Assembly: GCA_017465565.1 (NCBI GenBank)
Contig: JAFTWA010000055.1
Location: forward strand, 1-64,000
Direction of reading: 5' to 3'
Length of the DNA stretch: 64,000 nucleotides
Origin: Tyzzerella sp.
Lineage (GTDB): Bacteria > Bacillota > Clostridia > Lachnospirales > Lachnospiraceae
Every line of letters starts with the position of its first letter. Position 1 is the stretch's first letter. Of this stretch, positions 35,768-45,776 are shown piece by piece. The notes beneath the pieces are model-generated. The model made no database searches, was not told the DNA's origin, and was given only the letters and a program-made list of their open reading frames with translations. The position numbers and the translations under genes were made by a program.

Positions 35768-38700
35768 ATGAAATTAAAGAGAATATTAGCATTTATACTT
35801 GCAGTCGCTTTGGTAGTCACAGCACTTCCTGGTGAGATGCTTGCGAGAGCGGAAGAAACGACTGCGAATGTAGAGAAAAGTATTACCCTGAATATAGGTG
35901 AAGAAAATCCTAAAATTCATATCTCGGGAGATGGATATCAAAATCTAGATGTGGAAGGTGGCGAACGTAGGATTTCACTGCGGGTTAGTCACATACAATA
36001 TGACTTTAAGACAGCTGGTAGGTTAAATCCATGTATTGATAATTTAGAAGAAGCAATATCTACAATTGGTATTGATCGTTATCCTTATGCGGTTACCAAG
36101 CTAAATGTAAAAAAGGCTGGTAATTATACCATTAAGGTTAAAGTTAACATGAATGGAACCTCTGTAGTTGATACTATGGCGATTGTAGTGGATGGTGTAG
36201 TGCATACCATAAAATTGAACGGGACTGGAAAGCAGACAGTTGGTAAAACGCTTCCTTTGTCAAAAGGTGAACATTCCATTCTGTATATGTCTCCTATGCC
36301 AGAAGATGCAAGCAAGCTCGAAGGTGCTACGAGTGCTAATGTAGGTAATTATTATCCTTGGGCAAATTTTTGGTCATTCACATTTGAGGACCCAGACACA
36401 GAAAGTAACATCGATATAAATGATTCCTTGGAGATTTTAGATGCAAGTTCTCTTGACGGAACAGCTGTGAAGAATATATTCAAGGAATTCACACGTATTG
36501 AAGCAGAAGATTCTAAATATGCGGTTAATAATAAGTTTACTCCAGATGCCAATGGTGCTGCTAATGCTTCAGGTGGAAAATTTGTAGCCGGTGCAGGATA
36601 TAATCTTGGAGGTCAAACATTTGAAGAAATAGGGCAAAATGGCATCGATAAAAGTAAAATGGCTTACTCAGAATATAAGGTAGATGCTCCAGTAGATGGT
36701 GAATATTATATCAGGATAGGTGCATATATTGGAACCGGTTCTAATTCGGCTACTACATCTGTTGGTAAAGATTTGCCATATATTGCAGTAGTAGCAAATA
36801 ATAATGCGCCTGTAAAAGCCCAGTTTGATGGAGAAAATTGGAATGAATTTAAGTCTATTATAGTACCTGTGAATTTGAAGAAAGGTATCAATGTTATCCG
36901 TTGTACAGGAATTTTACAAGGACAATATACCGTTGCAGATGCAAATCAAAAACCATCCGCATGGGTAAATCTCGACTACATTGAACTTCAAAAAGGCTTA
37001 ACTGCTAGACCTGTAGAGGTAAGTGCGGGTACTGATTATGATAATTATCTATACTTAAATAGATATAATTATCAGGGTTCAGGTGGCTCTAATTTTTCAG
37101 ATTTGAGATGGGATTCACCATCGTTGTATGAAGATTTATTTGGAATTTATACACGTGATAATGGCAAAAATTATTATAGATGGCCTTATGTTGCATTTAC
37201 TGTAAATGCAGCGGAAACAGGAGTATATCAGATTACGGCAAATATTGGTGCAGACAGCAAAGCAAATCCTATTGGTATGATTGTAGATGGTGCAACTCAT
37301 GTGGTTAACCTAACAGCAACAAGTGGTGATTTGACTAAGTCGGTTTATTTGACAAAGGGGACACATGTGATTATTTTTACAAGTCCGATGTTAAAAGATA
37401 TGGTAAATAAACCAGCACTTCCGACAGATACTTCAAATATACCAACCGGAGCTTATGTTTGGTTTGATTTCAATTCATTTAAACTGAGTGAAGGTTTAGC
37501 TTTTGGAGAAAAGCCAACGAATGAAAATATCCTGAATGCAATGTCAAATTATACAAGAGTTGAAGCAGAAGACGTTGTTTATGCAGTTGCGAAAGGAAAC
37601 TACAATGCAGATATATCCAAAAATTATGTCAGAAGAATTAATGATCCTTATACAGTTAAGGTAAAAGGTACAAGTGGTGCTGTAATTGATGGAAGTGTAT
37701 CTAACGATGAAAAGAATGTAAATAATGGAGACTCTTACATCGAATATAAGGTTAATGCTACGGAAGCTGGTAAATATATTCTTCGTGTAGGAGCCTATGT
37801 AGAAAGCAACGGAAGTAACGCGGTGTCGGGAACTGTTAAGGTAAACAATAGTAATACACTTCTTCCAGTAGAATTTACGGTTACTAACAAGAATGGTGAT
37901 ACCTATCATGGCTATGATGTAGCAAACATTCCAGTAGAATTAACAGCTGGAGTAAATACAATTAGATGTTATGGTGTAACCGGTGAAAATGTAGATGCTT
38001 GGATTGGTTATGACTTTATCGATATTCCAAAAGGATTAGAGAAAGTAGCACTAAGAGTAACAATGCAGGCGAACGACACAAAAATTCATAGATCGAACGT
38101 TAATAAGCCAAATGATGATGGTGTAAAAGCTTATACAGAAAGCGCCGGACTTGCCGGAAATGTTTATAATATGATCTATGATGCGAATAACCGTAATGCA
38201 AAAGTATGTATTTATAATTTGAGAAAGCTGATGACGGAACCAATTGGTACCAGTTCGGACAAGGGTATTGGTCGTTATCCTTATGTGGTTACAAAGATAA
38301 ATGTTAAAGATGCAGGTTATTACGATATTGGTACTGAAATCAATATGAGAAAAGACGGTAAAGTCGATACTATGTTAATCATGGTAGATGGAGCTGTGCA
38401 TATTGTAAATGCAAAACTAGGCTCAGAAGCACACCAAGAAGTTTGGAAGAAGAACCTTTACTTAGCTGCAGGTGAACATACTATCTTATATATGTCAGCG
38501 ATGCCAAAATATGAAAGTGATTGTCCAGATACAGCTGATGTATATTATTATCCTTGGACAAATTTCTGGGGCTTTATGGTTCAAAAGACAAACGGAGATG
38601 CGATAGATAATTCTGTGGAATATTTAAATGCAAGCACTCTTAGTGGAACAGATGTGGGAAATATTTTCGAAGGATTGCAACAATACACACGTATCGAAGC

Positions 38701-41700
38701 AGAAAATCTCAAATATGCAAATTGGAATATCTATAACAAGGTAGACAATGATGGTAAGACAGTAGGCGGTGTGTCATCATACAGCAAAAGTGAGCAGAGT
38801 TTTGATGACTTAACAAATGATGGTCTCAATAAAGAAAAAACACCTTATGTAGAATATGTGGTGGATGCTCCGACTGCAGGAACGTATGACATCACAATTT
38901 GTGCATATATTGGAACTTCTGGGAATACTAGTTCGGATCCTTATAAGGCTAAGCCGTATATTGCAGTATTAGTGAATGACAAAGCTCCTGTTAAAGCACA
39001 ATTTGGGAAATGGAAAGCGTTTGATTCTGTAACAGTATCGGTAGAATTGGATGCTGGTATTAATACGATTCGTTGTACTGCACCTACAAAAGGGCAACCA
39101 GATAATATTACTACTAAGTATTCCTCAACATGGGTAAATCATGATTACATTGAAGTACCAAATGAATTAACTGTTGTACAAACAGGGGTGACTGCATCAG
39201 ATGATGATTGGAATAACTATCTATACTTGAATAGATACAAGGACAGTGGTGCAGCGTTTGGTGGTCCGAATTATGATGACATGAGATATGACTTCCCTTC
39301 TCTATATGAAGAGATGCTTGGAATCTATAATGATATAGATCCTGAAAGAGCAGGTTACTGGCCATATATTGCACTTACTGTAAACGCAGAAGAAGCAGGG
39401 GAATATCAAATTTCTGCGAAAATAGGTATGGATACTAATACATATAATAATGATGCGAGTGCAAAAACAGTAGGTATGATTGTAAATGGTGCAATGTACA
39501 TTGTAGAAGTACCTGGAGCAAGTTCTACACTATCGAAAAAAGTGTATTTATCAGAGGGAAATAATGTGATTATTTTCACAAGTCCAATATTCCGTGATAT
39601 GGAAAGTAGACCGAAGGATAGAGCAAATAGCACGCAGTATCCTTATATGAATTTTGAGGCGTTCAAATTAAGCGCTGGTTTAAGTTTCGTGGCAAAACCA
39701 ACAGCCGCTGATGTAAAAACTACAATGACAAGCTACGTAAGAATTGAAGCAGAAGATGTTCTTTATGCATCAACAAATGGAAACTATAATACAGCGATAT
39801 CAAAGGATTATACAAGAAGATATGGCACTACTATTGCCAAGGATAGTGTTAAGATTCAAGGAATCGAAGGCGCTGCAATTGATGGAAAAGTAACTGCTGA
39901 AGAATTGAAGGTAAACACTTCTCAATCTTACGTACAGTACGCAATCAACGCGCCAGCAGCAGGAACATATGTGATTCGTGTAGGTGCATACTTAGAAGGT
40001 AGCGGAAGCAAGCCATATGGAACTATATTAGTAAATGGTAAAGCTTATAAAGCTGAGTTTACAGGAAACTGGAACGGATACGATGCAGTAAATCTTGCTG
40101 TAGAAATGCAAGCAGGAGAGAACATCATTCAATGCATCGGTATTACAGCAGACCAAGCATGTAAAGATACAGCTTGGATTGGTTACGACTTTATTGAGGT
40201 TCCAAGTGAATTTACTTACCACAAAGAAGGACAATATACAAATACTTCTGTAGAAAAAGGATTGTCTTTCGAAAGAAGAACAACTTATGAAACAGAAGGT
40301 ACTATTTCTGAAGAACCATACACAATTTCAACTTGGGTATACCTTCCTGCAGGTTATATGCCAGTAGGTGGAGTTCTATTTGGTAACTACTTAGATGGTG
40401 AAACACCATGTACAAACTTTGAAATTGATGGTAATGGAGTACCAAGTTTCTATCATATTAACGATAAAGGACAAAAAGTGAGTCTGAAGTTTAATATGGT
40501 TGATGTTTGTGCAGATGAATGGACAAACCTTACTTTCACAATTTCAGGAAATGATGTTTCTTGTTATAAAAATGGCCTTTTAGTAGCGACGCTTACATCT
40601 GAGGCTGACATCAATATGGAAGCTGTTAAGAATCAATACCTGTTAGGTGGCGATTTACGTCCAACAACAGAAGAAGGAAGTCCAAATGCACGTTATTTCA
40701 AAGGAAGAATTCTTGAAGTAGCATTATATAACAAAGCTCTTTCGAAAGAAGAAGTTTTGAAAGTTTATAAGGCAGAAGCAAGTGCTCCAACACCTTATAC
40801 ACGATACGAACTAGAAAATGCAGAAAAAGATAAAGATGTTCCAGATACGATAGGTGACAACCACCTTGAAGCAAAACTTCCTTATTTTGATAAAACTCCA
40901 GTGACAGATTACGCATATTCCTTTGCAGTGCTTCCAGATATTCAAATTGTTACGGAAAACGACGTAACAAAAGGAGAAAGTAATCTGGAAAAAATGTTTG
41001 ACTGGATTATTAATAACCAAGAGAGCAAGAAGATTGAATATGTATTTGGATTAGGTGATATCACTGATAATAATAATGCTGCAGAATGGACATTGGCTCA
41101 AGAACAGCATGCTAGATTGACTGCTGCGGGAATTCCTTATTCTGCAATTCGTGGAAATCATGATTTGCCTACATATGGTAAGTCTTCAAGTGCAGCGAAT
41201 TATAACACCGATGATTATACAGCATATATGGGTACTGATGATTACAGAGCTCAATTTGCGACAGGTGGATTCTATAGTGGAGATAATATTTCTAACTCAT
41301 GGAGAACCTTTGAAGTCGGTGAAGTAAAATATCTCATGCTGACATTGGATTTTGGTCCAGATGATGATGTCCTGAAGTGGGCAGAAAAAATTATTAAGCA
41401 ACACTCTGAATACCAAGTAATTATTACAACTCATGCTTATTTATATCGAGATGGAACTACATTAGATGCGAATGAAAACTGTCCACCTATAGGTAATGGC
41501 GGGTATAACAACGGCGATGACATTTGGGAAAAACTGGTTTCAAAATATGAAAACATTGTTTTAGTAATGTGTGGTCATGATCCAAGTGATAACATCGTGG
41601 TGTCTCGTGACAAAGGGGACAACGGAAATATGGTTACATCTATGCTGATTGATGCACAGGGTGTAGATAGCGACATGGGTTCAACAGGTATGTTGGCAAT

Positions 41701-44700
41701 GCTCTATTTCTCAGAAGACGGAAAGACAGTTCAGGTAGAGTACTTATCAACTGTGAAGGCTGCAAAAAATGAGCCAGCATATTTCAAAGCAGTTAACCAA
41801 TTTACTTTGAATTTATTTAATGAAGAAGTAAGTGCATCTGATAAGGATTGGAAAGATTATCTGAAACTGAATATGTACTTGGATAATGGCACTTCATTCG
41901 GTGTAGGTAATGGCGATGATGGTAAAACAAATTATGGACATATTCGTTACGACTATCCATCATTATATGAAGATATGCTCGGAATCTATAGTGATTCAAA
42001 AGCTGACAGAACAAATTGGTGGCCATATATTGCGTTTACCGTAAATGCTGAAGCAGATGGCGAATATGAGATTTCTGCAGAAATTACTACAAACAAAAAT
42101 GCAAAAACCATTGGTATGATTGTAGATGGTGCAATGCATGTTGTGGACGTAACAACAAAGAAAGGTGACGTTACTGGAACTGTTTACTTGACAAAAGGCG
42201 AACATGTGGTTATTTTCACATCCCCAATGCCTCGTGATATGGAAATGAAACCATCCACAACAGGTTCAAATGTTGAATATCCATATATGGACTTTAAAGC
42301 ATTTAAATTAGGCGATGGTTTGAGTTTTGGAACGAAACCAACAGATACTGATATTCAAAATGCAATGTCAGGATTCACAAGAATTGAATCAGATGATATT
42401 TCTTTTGTAACATCAAATGGAAACTATAATGCAAATATTTCGAAGAAATATGCAGACAGATATGGTAACGGTGTTGTTAAGGTAAAAGGAATCAAAGGTG
42501 CTAAGATTGATGGCAAGGCTTCTGATTCAGAAAAGAAAGTAAATTCAACACAAACATATAAAGAAATCCAAAATGGTTTAGATGCAAACAAGACATCTTA
42601 TGTAGAGTACAAGGTACTTGCAGATAAAGCAGGGTCTTACACAATTCGTGTAGGTGCTTATCTGGAAGGAAAAGGTACTATTCCATATGGAACAATCTTG
42701 GTAAATGGTAAAGCTTATAAAGCTCAGTTTACTGGCAATTGGAATGGATACGATGCTGTAAATCTCCAAGTGGAATTGAAAGCAGGAGAAAACATCATTC
42801 AATGTATCGGCGTGACTGCAGACCAGAAAGACACAAATGGCTGGATTGGTTACGACTTTATAGATATTCCAGGCGGAGTTGGCACTGAACTCATGGAAGT
42901 GAGTGCGTCAGACAAAGATTGGAAAACATATCTGAAACTGAATATGTATTTGGATAATGGAAATACATTCGGTGTAGGAAATGGTGAAGATGGTCAAACA
43001 AATTATGGACATATTCGTTATGACTATCCATCTCTATATGAAGATATGCTCGGAATCTATAGTGATGTAAAACCTGACAGAGCAAATTGGTGGCCATACA
43101 TTGCATTTACTGTAAATGCAGAAACAGCAGGAGAATACCAAATTGTAACAAAATTCACTGCAAGTACGGATGCAAAAACAATCGGTATGATTGTAGATGG
43201 TGCAGTACACATCGTGAATTTATCAGAAGATAATGAATTGTTAAATACAGTATACTTGTCAAAAGGTGAACATGTGATTATTTTCACATCTCCAATTCCT
43301 CGTGATATGGTAAGTGCTCCTTCAACAATGGGTACAAATCAAGACTATCCTTGGATGGATTATTCTTCATTTAAGCTTGGCATTGGCTTAAGCTTTGGCA
43401 AGGCACCAACAGACAAGGATATCCAAAGAGCAATGACAAGTTACACGAGAGTGGAAGCAGAAGACATTGTATATGCAACATACCATGGAAATTATGACAC
43501 CGATGTGACAAAGAATTATCCAGCACGATACAATAACGCTATGACAACCATCATGGGTGCAAAAGGCGCTGCAATTGACGGAAAAGTGACTGCTGAAGAA
43601 TTGAAAGCAAATACCTCTCAATCTTATGTACAGTACTCAATCAATGCGAAAGAAACTGGAACATATATGATCCGTGTTGGCGCATATTTGGAAGGCAGCG
43701 GAAGCTTGCCATACGGAACTATCTTAGTAAATGGTAAAGCTTATAAAGCCGAGTTTGCTGGCAACTGGAATGGATATGATGCAGTAAATCTTCTTGTAGA
43801 ATTACAAAAAGGTGCAAATATCATTCAATGCTTCGGTGTGACAGCAGACCAAACAGATGCAAATGGATGGATTGGATACGATTATCTTGATATTCAAAGC
43901 GGACTTTCAGCAAATGGAACAGGTGCAACACAAATTCATGCTGGAGATGAAAAATACGTGACATTTAACAATTATAAGGATCAGGGAGACGTACTTGGCG
44001 GAGGTTCTTATAATGATATGAGATGGGATAGATTGTCAGTAGATATCTTGAACTATGCATACCTTTACAGAATGCCATATGCAGCAATTCAGGTTAAGGC
44101 AGCAGCAGATGGAACATACGATGTATATTTCAAATCACAATATGACACGACTGCAACATCGAAACAGATAGGTGTTCTTGTGGATGGAGTAACTACATAT
44201 ACAATGACATTATCTGAATTTAGAAGTCATGTTTCAATTCCATTGACTGCGGGAACACATACATTAGTATTCACTACTCCAATGCCAGCGGACTTCGAAA
44301 CAGCTGCAAAAACAGCGAAGTTTGATAAGAAGGCTTATCCATGGATGGATATGGAAATGATTATCCTTGGAAAAGGACTTACTGTAGAAAAGGCTCCTGA
44401 TAAGAAGCAATTAGAAGAACCATTTGAAGCGATTGAAGTGGAAGAATATGCAATGCCAAACCTTACACAAATCACAAAAAATGGTGCTGGAAGTGCTCAG
44501 TATCTGAAGGCACAAACAGTAGCAGAGATTGTTAAGAACGGTATTGATCCTACAGTGACACCTTACGTAGAATATTATATTGATGCGAGTGCAGCAGGCG
44601 AATACACAATTTACGTAGCATTGACTAGTGGAATGGCAGCCGCTATGACCGCAGAAAAGCAACTTTGCAGTATCGTAATTGAGAATGGTGATACAAGACA

Positions 44701-45622
44701 AGTGCAAAAATTCTATACACATAAAGATACAAGTAGTGTAGCGAGAATTATACCGGTAACATTGACTCTACAAAAAGGAATCAATGAAGTACGAATTAGT
44801 CACTTCACAGGAGACAGTATTCAAGGTAAAGGCTATGTATGGAATGATTTTGACTACATTGAGATGTCACCAGAAACTGCGAAAAAGCTTACATTCCTTC
44901 CTACTAGTGTCTTAGAAGCGGAAGAAGCAACCTATGTGAGTTATTTAGAGCAGTCGGAAGAGGGTATGTCAGGTGAAGCGTATTTAGGAAATGCATCTTA
45001 CGGCTACATTGATGAAAATAAAATTACATTTGAAGCCTTGGATGTAGAAAATCTAGATGATGTGCCACGTGTTACTTATACATTTGAAGCTGAGAAAGCA
45101 GGAACTTATACTCTTTCTGTAAAATTCAGAACAGGATTAATCAACTATACGCCTGAGGAATTAGAAAAGATAGGTTTCGCAGTAATTGTAAATGGAAAAG
45201 ACAAACAATTGGTAGAATACGAGATGGGAAGCTTGGTTGCTCCGACTACGAGAACGATTACGGTAGAGTTAGTAGAGGGAGAAAATGAAATTACATTTAC
45301 GTCAACACTTGCAGACTTTATGAATGCTGTGAGCCCACGAATTGAGTCAGACTATCGATTGGTATATGTTGACCATGATGCGTTATATCTCTCATATGGA
45401 TTGTCTACAGGAAAAGAAGCAGAAAAATTCAGTGTTGAAGATTCCAGTGTTGCACGTTCACAGTTGGAATTATTAGGTCTTGCAGATGATGCAGATGATG
45501 TAAGTGGTTTCACGGCAGAACAGATGACTGGTGTTATCATTGGTGCAGCGGCTCTTGTAATGCTTGCGATTCTTATTATAATAGTGATGAAGAAAAAGAA
45601 ACAAGAAGAAGAGGGCAAATAG
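35768..45622 (+). CDS. Giant surface protein: repeated CBM-like modules, LamG and metallophosphoesterase domains, C-terminal TM
   Basis: 3284 aa from ATG 35768 (GAGGAGGTG 8 nt upstream; a TTG at 35765 also exists). Signal peptide 1-30. Repeated pairs of beta-sandwich units follow: one like YPY-[AV]-x5-V-x-AG-Y...GMIVDGA.H.V...GEH.IIFTSPMP, one CBM6/35-like (RIEAED...YVEY.V.A..AG.Y.IRVGAY...WIGYDFI). Units occupy about residues 38-1483 and 2016-3211. Between them lie a LamG/concanavalin-like domain (about 1488-1675) and a calcineurin-like phosphoesterase (about 1715-2008) with D-x-Q, GDITD, GNHD, TTHAY and GHDPSDN. TM helix about 3254-3276 then KKKKQEEE; no LPXTG. It probably binds polysaccharide at the cell surface; the phosphodiester substrate is unknown. 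Confidence 0.9.
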   Translation: MKLKRILAFILAVALVVTALPGEMLARAEETTANVEKSITLNIGEENPKIHISGDGYQNLDVEGGERRISLRVSHIQYDFKTAGRLNPCIDNLEEAISTIGIDRYPYAVTKLNVKKAGNYTIKVKVNMNGTSVVDTMAIVVDGVVHTIKLNGTGKQTVGKTLPLSKGEHSILYMSPMPEDASKLEGATSANVGNYYPWANFWSFTFEDPDTESNIDINDSLEILDASSLDGTAVKNIFKEFTRIEAEDSKYAVNNKFTPDANGAANASGGKFVAGAGYNLGGQTFEEIGQNGIDKSKMAYSEYKVDAPVDGEYYIRIGAYIGTGSNSATTSVGKDLPYIAVVANNNAPVKAQFDGENWNEFKSIIVPVNLKKGINVIRCTGILQGQYTVADANQKPSAWVNLDYIELQKGLTARPVEVSAGTDYDNYLYLNRYNYQGSGGSNFSDLRWDSPSLYEDLFGIYTRDNGKNYYRWPYVAFTVNAAETGVYQITANIGADSKANPIGMIVDGATHVVNLTATSGDLTKSVYLTKGTHVIIFTSPMLKDMVNKPALPTDTSNIPTGAYVWFDFNSFKLSEGLAFGEKPTNENILNAMSNYTRVEAEDVVYAVAKGNYNADISKNYVRRINDPYTVKVKGTSGAVIDGSVSNDEKNVNNGDSYIEYKVNATEAGKYILRVGAYVESNGSNAVSGTVKVNNSNTLLPVEFTVTNKNGDTYHGYDVANIPVELTAGVNTIRCYGVTGENVDAWIGYDFIDIPKGLEKVALRVTMQANDTKIHRSNVNKPNDDGVKAYTESAGLAGNVYNMIYDANNRNAKVCIYNLRKLMTEPIGTSSDKGIGRYPYVVTKINVKDAGYYDIGTEINMRKDGKVDTMLIMVDGAVHIVNAKLGSEAHQEVWKKNLYLAAGEHTILYMSAMPKYESDCPDTADVYYYPWTNFWGFMVQKTNGDAIDNSVEYLNASTLSGTDVGNIFEGLQQYTRIEAENLKYANWNIYNKVDNDGKTVGGVSSYSKSEQSFDDLTNDGLNKEKTPYVEYVVDAPTAGTYDITICAYIGTSGNTSSDPYKAKPYIAVLVNDKAPVKAQFGKWKAFDSVTVSVELDAGINTIRCTAPTKGQPDNITTKYSSTWVNHDYIEVPNELTVVQTGVTASDDDWNNYLYLNRYKDSGAAFGGPNYDDMRYDFPSLYEEMLGIYNDIDPERAGYWPYIALTVNAEEAGEYQISAKIGMDTNTYNNDASAKTVGMIVNGAMYIVEVPGASSTLSKKVYLSEGNNVIIFTSPIFRDMESRPKDRANSTQYPYMNFEAFKLSAGLSFVAKPTAADVKTTMTSYVRIEAEDVLYASTNGNYNTAISKDYTRRYGTTIAKDSVKIQGIEGAAIDGKVTAEELKVNTSQSYVQYAINAPAAGTYVIRVGAYLEGSGSKPYGTILVNGKAYKAEFTGNWNGYDAVNLAVEMQAGENIIQCIGITADQACKDTAWIGYDFIEVPSEFTYHKEGQYTNTSVEKGLSFERRTTYETEGTISEEPYTISTWVYLPAGYMPVGGVLFGNYLDGETPCTNFEIDGNGVPSFYHINDKGQKVSLKFNMVDVCADEWTNLTFTISGNDVSCYKNGLLVATLTSEADINMEAVKNQYLLGGDLRPTTEEGSPNARYFKGRILEVALYNKALSKEEVLKVYKAEASAPTPYTRYELENAEKDKDVPDTIGDNHLEAKLPYFDKTPVTDYAYSFAVLPDIQIVTENDVTKGESNLEKMFDWIINNQESKKIEYVFGLGDITDNNNAAEWTLAQEQHARLTAAGIPYSAIRGNHDLPTYGKSSSAANYNTDDYTAYMGTDDYRAQFATGGFYSGDNISNSWRTFEVGEVKYLMLTLDFGPDDDVLKWAEKIIKQHSEYQVIITTHAYLYRDGTTLDANENCPPIGNGGYNNGDDIWEKLVSKYENIVLVMCGHDPSDNIVVSRDKGDNGNMVTSMLIDAQGVDSDMGSTGMLAMLYFSEDGKTVQVEYLSTVKAAKNEPAYFKAVNQFTLNLFNEEVSASDKDWKDYLKLNMYLDNGTSFGVGNGDDGKTNYGHIRYDYPSLYEDMLGIYSDSKADRTNWWPYIAFTVNAEADGEYEISAEITTNKNAKTIGMIVDGAMHVVDVTTKKGDVTGTVYLTKGEHVVIFTSPMPRDMEMKPSTTGSNVEYPYMDFKAFKLGDGLSFGTKPTDTDIQNAMSGFTRIESDDISFVTSNGNYNANISKKYADRYGNGVVKVKGIKGAKIDGKASDSEKKVNSTQTYKEIQNGLDANKTSYVEYKVLADKAGSYTIRVGAYLEGKGTIPYGTILVNGKAYKAQFTGNWNGYDAVNLQVELKAGENIIQCIGVTADQKDTNGWIGYDFIDIPGGVGTELMEVSASDKDWKTYLKLNMYLDNGNTFGVGNGEDGQTNYGHIRYDYPSLYEDMLGIYSDVKPDRANWWPYIAFTVNAETAGEYQIVTKFTASTDAKTIGMIVDGAVHIVNLSEDNELLNTVYLSKGEHVIIFTSPIPRDMVSAPSTMGTNQDYPWMDYSSFKLGIGLSFGKAPTDKDIQRAMTSYTRVEAEDIVYATYHGNYDTDVTKNYPARYNNAMTTIMGAKGAAIDGKVTAEELKANTSQSYVQYSINAKETGTYMIRVGAYLEGSGSLPYGTILVNGKAYKAEFAGNWNGYDAVNLLVELQKGANIIQCFGVTADQTDANGWIGYDYLDIQSGLSANGTGATQIHAGDEKYVTFNNYKDQGDVLGGGSYNDMRWDRLSVDILNYAYLYRMPYAAIQVKAAADGTYDVYFKSQYDTTATSKQIGVLVDGVTTYTMTLSEFRSHVSIPLTAGTHTLVFTTPMPADFETAAKTAKFDKKAYPWMDMEMIILGKGLTVEKAPDKKQLEEPFEAIEVEEYAMPNLTQITKNGAGSAQYLKAQTVAEIVKNGIDPTVTPYVEYYIDASAAGEYTIYVALTSGMAAAMTAEKQLCSIVIENGDTRQVQKFYTHKDTSSVARIIPVTLTLQKGINEVRISHFTGDSIQGKGYVWNDFDYIEMSPETAKKLTFLPTSVLEAEEATYVSYLEQSEEGMSGEAYLGNASYGYIDENKITFEALDVENLDDVPRVTYTFEAEKAGTYTLSVKFRTGLINYTPEELEKIGFAVIVNGKDKQLVEYEMGSLVAPTTRTITVELVEGENEITFTSTLADFMNAVSPRIESDYRLVYVDHDALYLSYGLSTGKEAEKFSVEDSSVARSQLELLGLADDADDVSGFTAEQMTGVIIGAAALVMLAILIIIVMKKKKQEEEGK
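41815..43905 (+). repeat. Two near-identical about 1-kb modules inside the giant gene
   Basis: 41815-42890 and 42891-43905 encode successive modules that match over most of their length at the DNA level, for example ctgaaactgaatatgta and tatgaagatatgctcggaat occur in both. Older, more divergent copies of the same module lie at about 37015-38030 and 39175-40215, and of a related form at 35880-37010 and 38035-39170. Recent tandem duplication explains the pattern. Confidence 0.85.
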
Positions 45623-45640
45623 ACCGAGTGATACTATATC

Positions 45641-45667
45641 AGGCGGGGCGGTATATCCGCTCCGCCT
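45641..45667 (+). terminator. GC-rich hairpin after the giant gene
   Basis: AGGCGGGGCGG (45641-45651) pairs with CCGCTCCGCCT (45657-45667) with one G-T pair and a 5-nt loop. Only AAAAATTT follows, so termination strength is uncertain. Confidence 0.6.
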
Positions 45668-45776
45668 AAAAATTTGCATGTTTGTTGCGCGAAGTGTAGA
45701 AGGAGGCATTTTCATGTCGATGCTTTTCTGGTAAACTTAGTAATAATACTTTAAATAAATGAAAAGGATGGGAATT

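Noticed and set aside
37544-37909. Long minus-strand frames inside the giant gene
   Set aside because: They are antisense shadows of a repetitive coding sequence with no start site or family resemblance.
35880-45400. Repeats considered as a CRISPR-like or intergenic repeat array
   Set aside because: They are in-frame protein modules of several hundred bases, not short spaced repeats.
45714-45733. Six-codon frame MSMLFW with a good AAGGAGG site between the giant gene and the isomerase gene
   Set aside because: Too short to support; it may be a chance start in a leader, and nothing around it looks like an attenuator.
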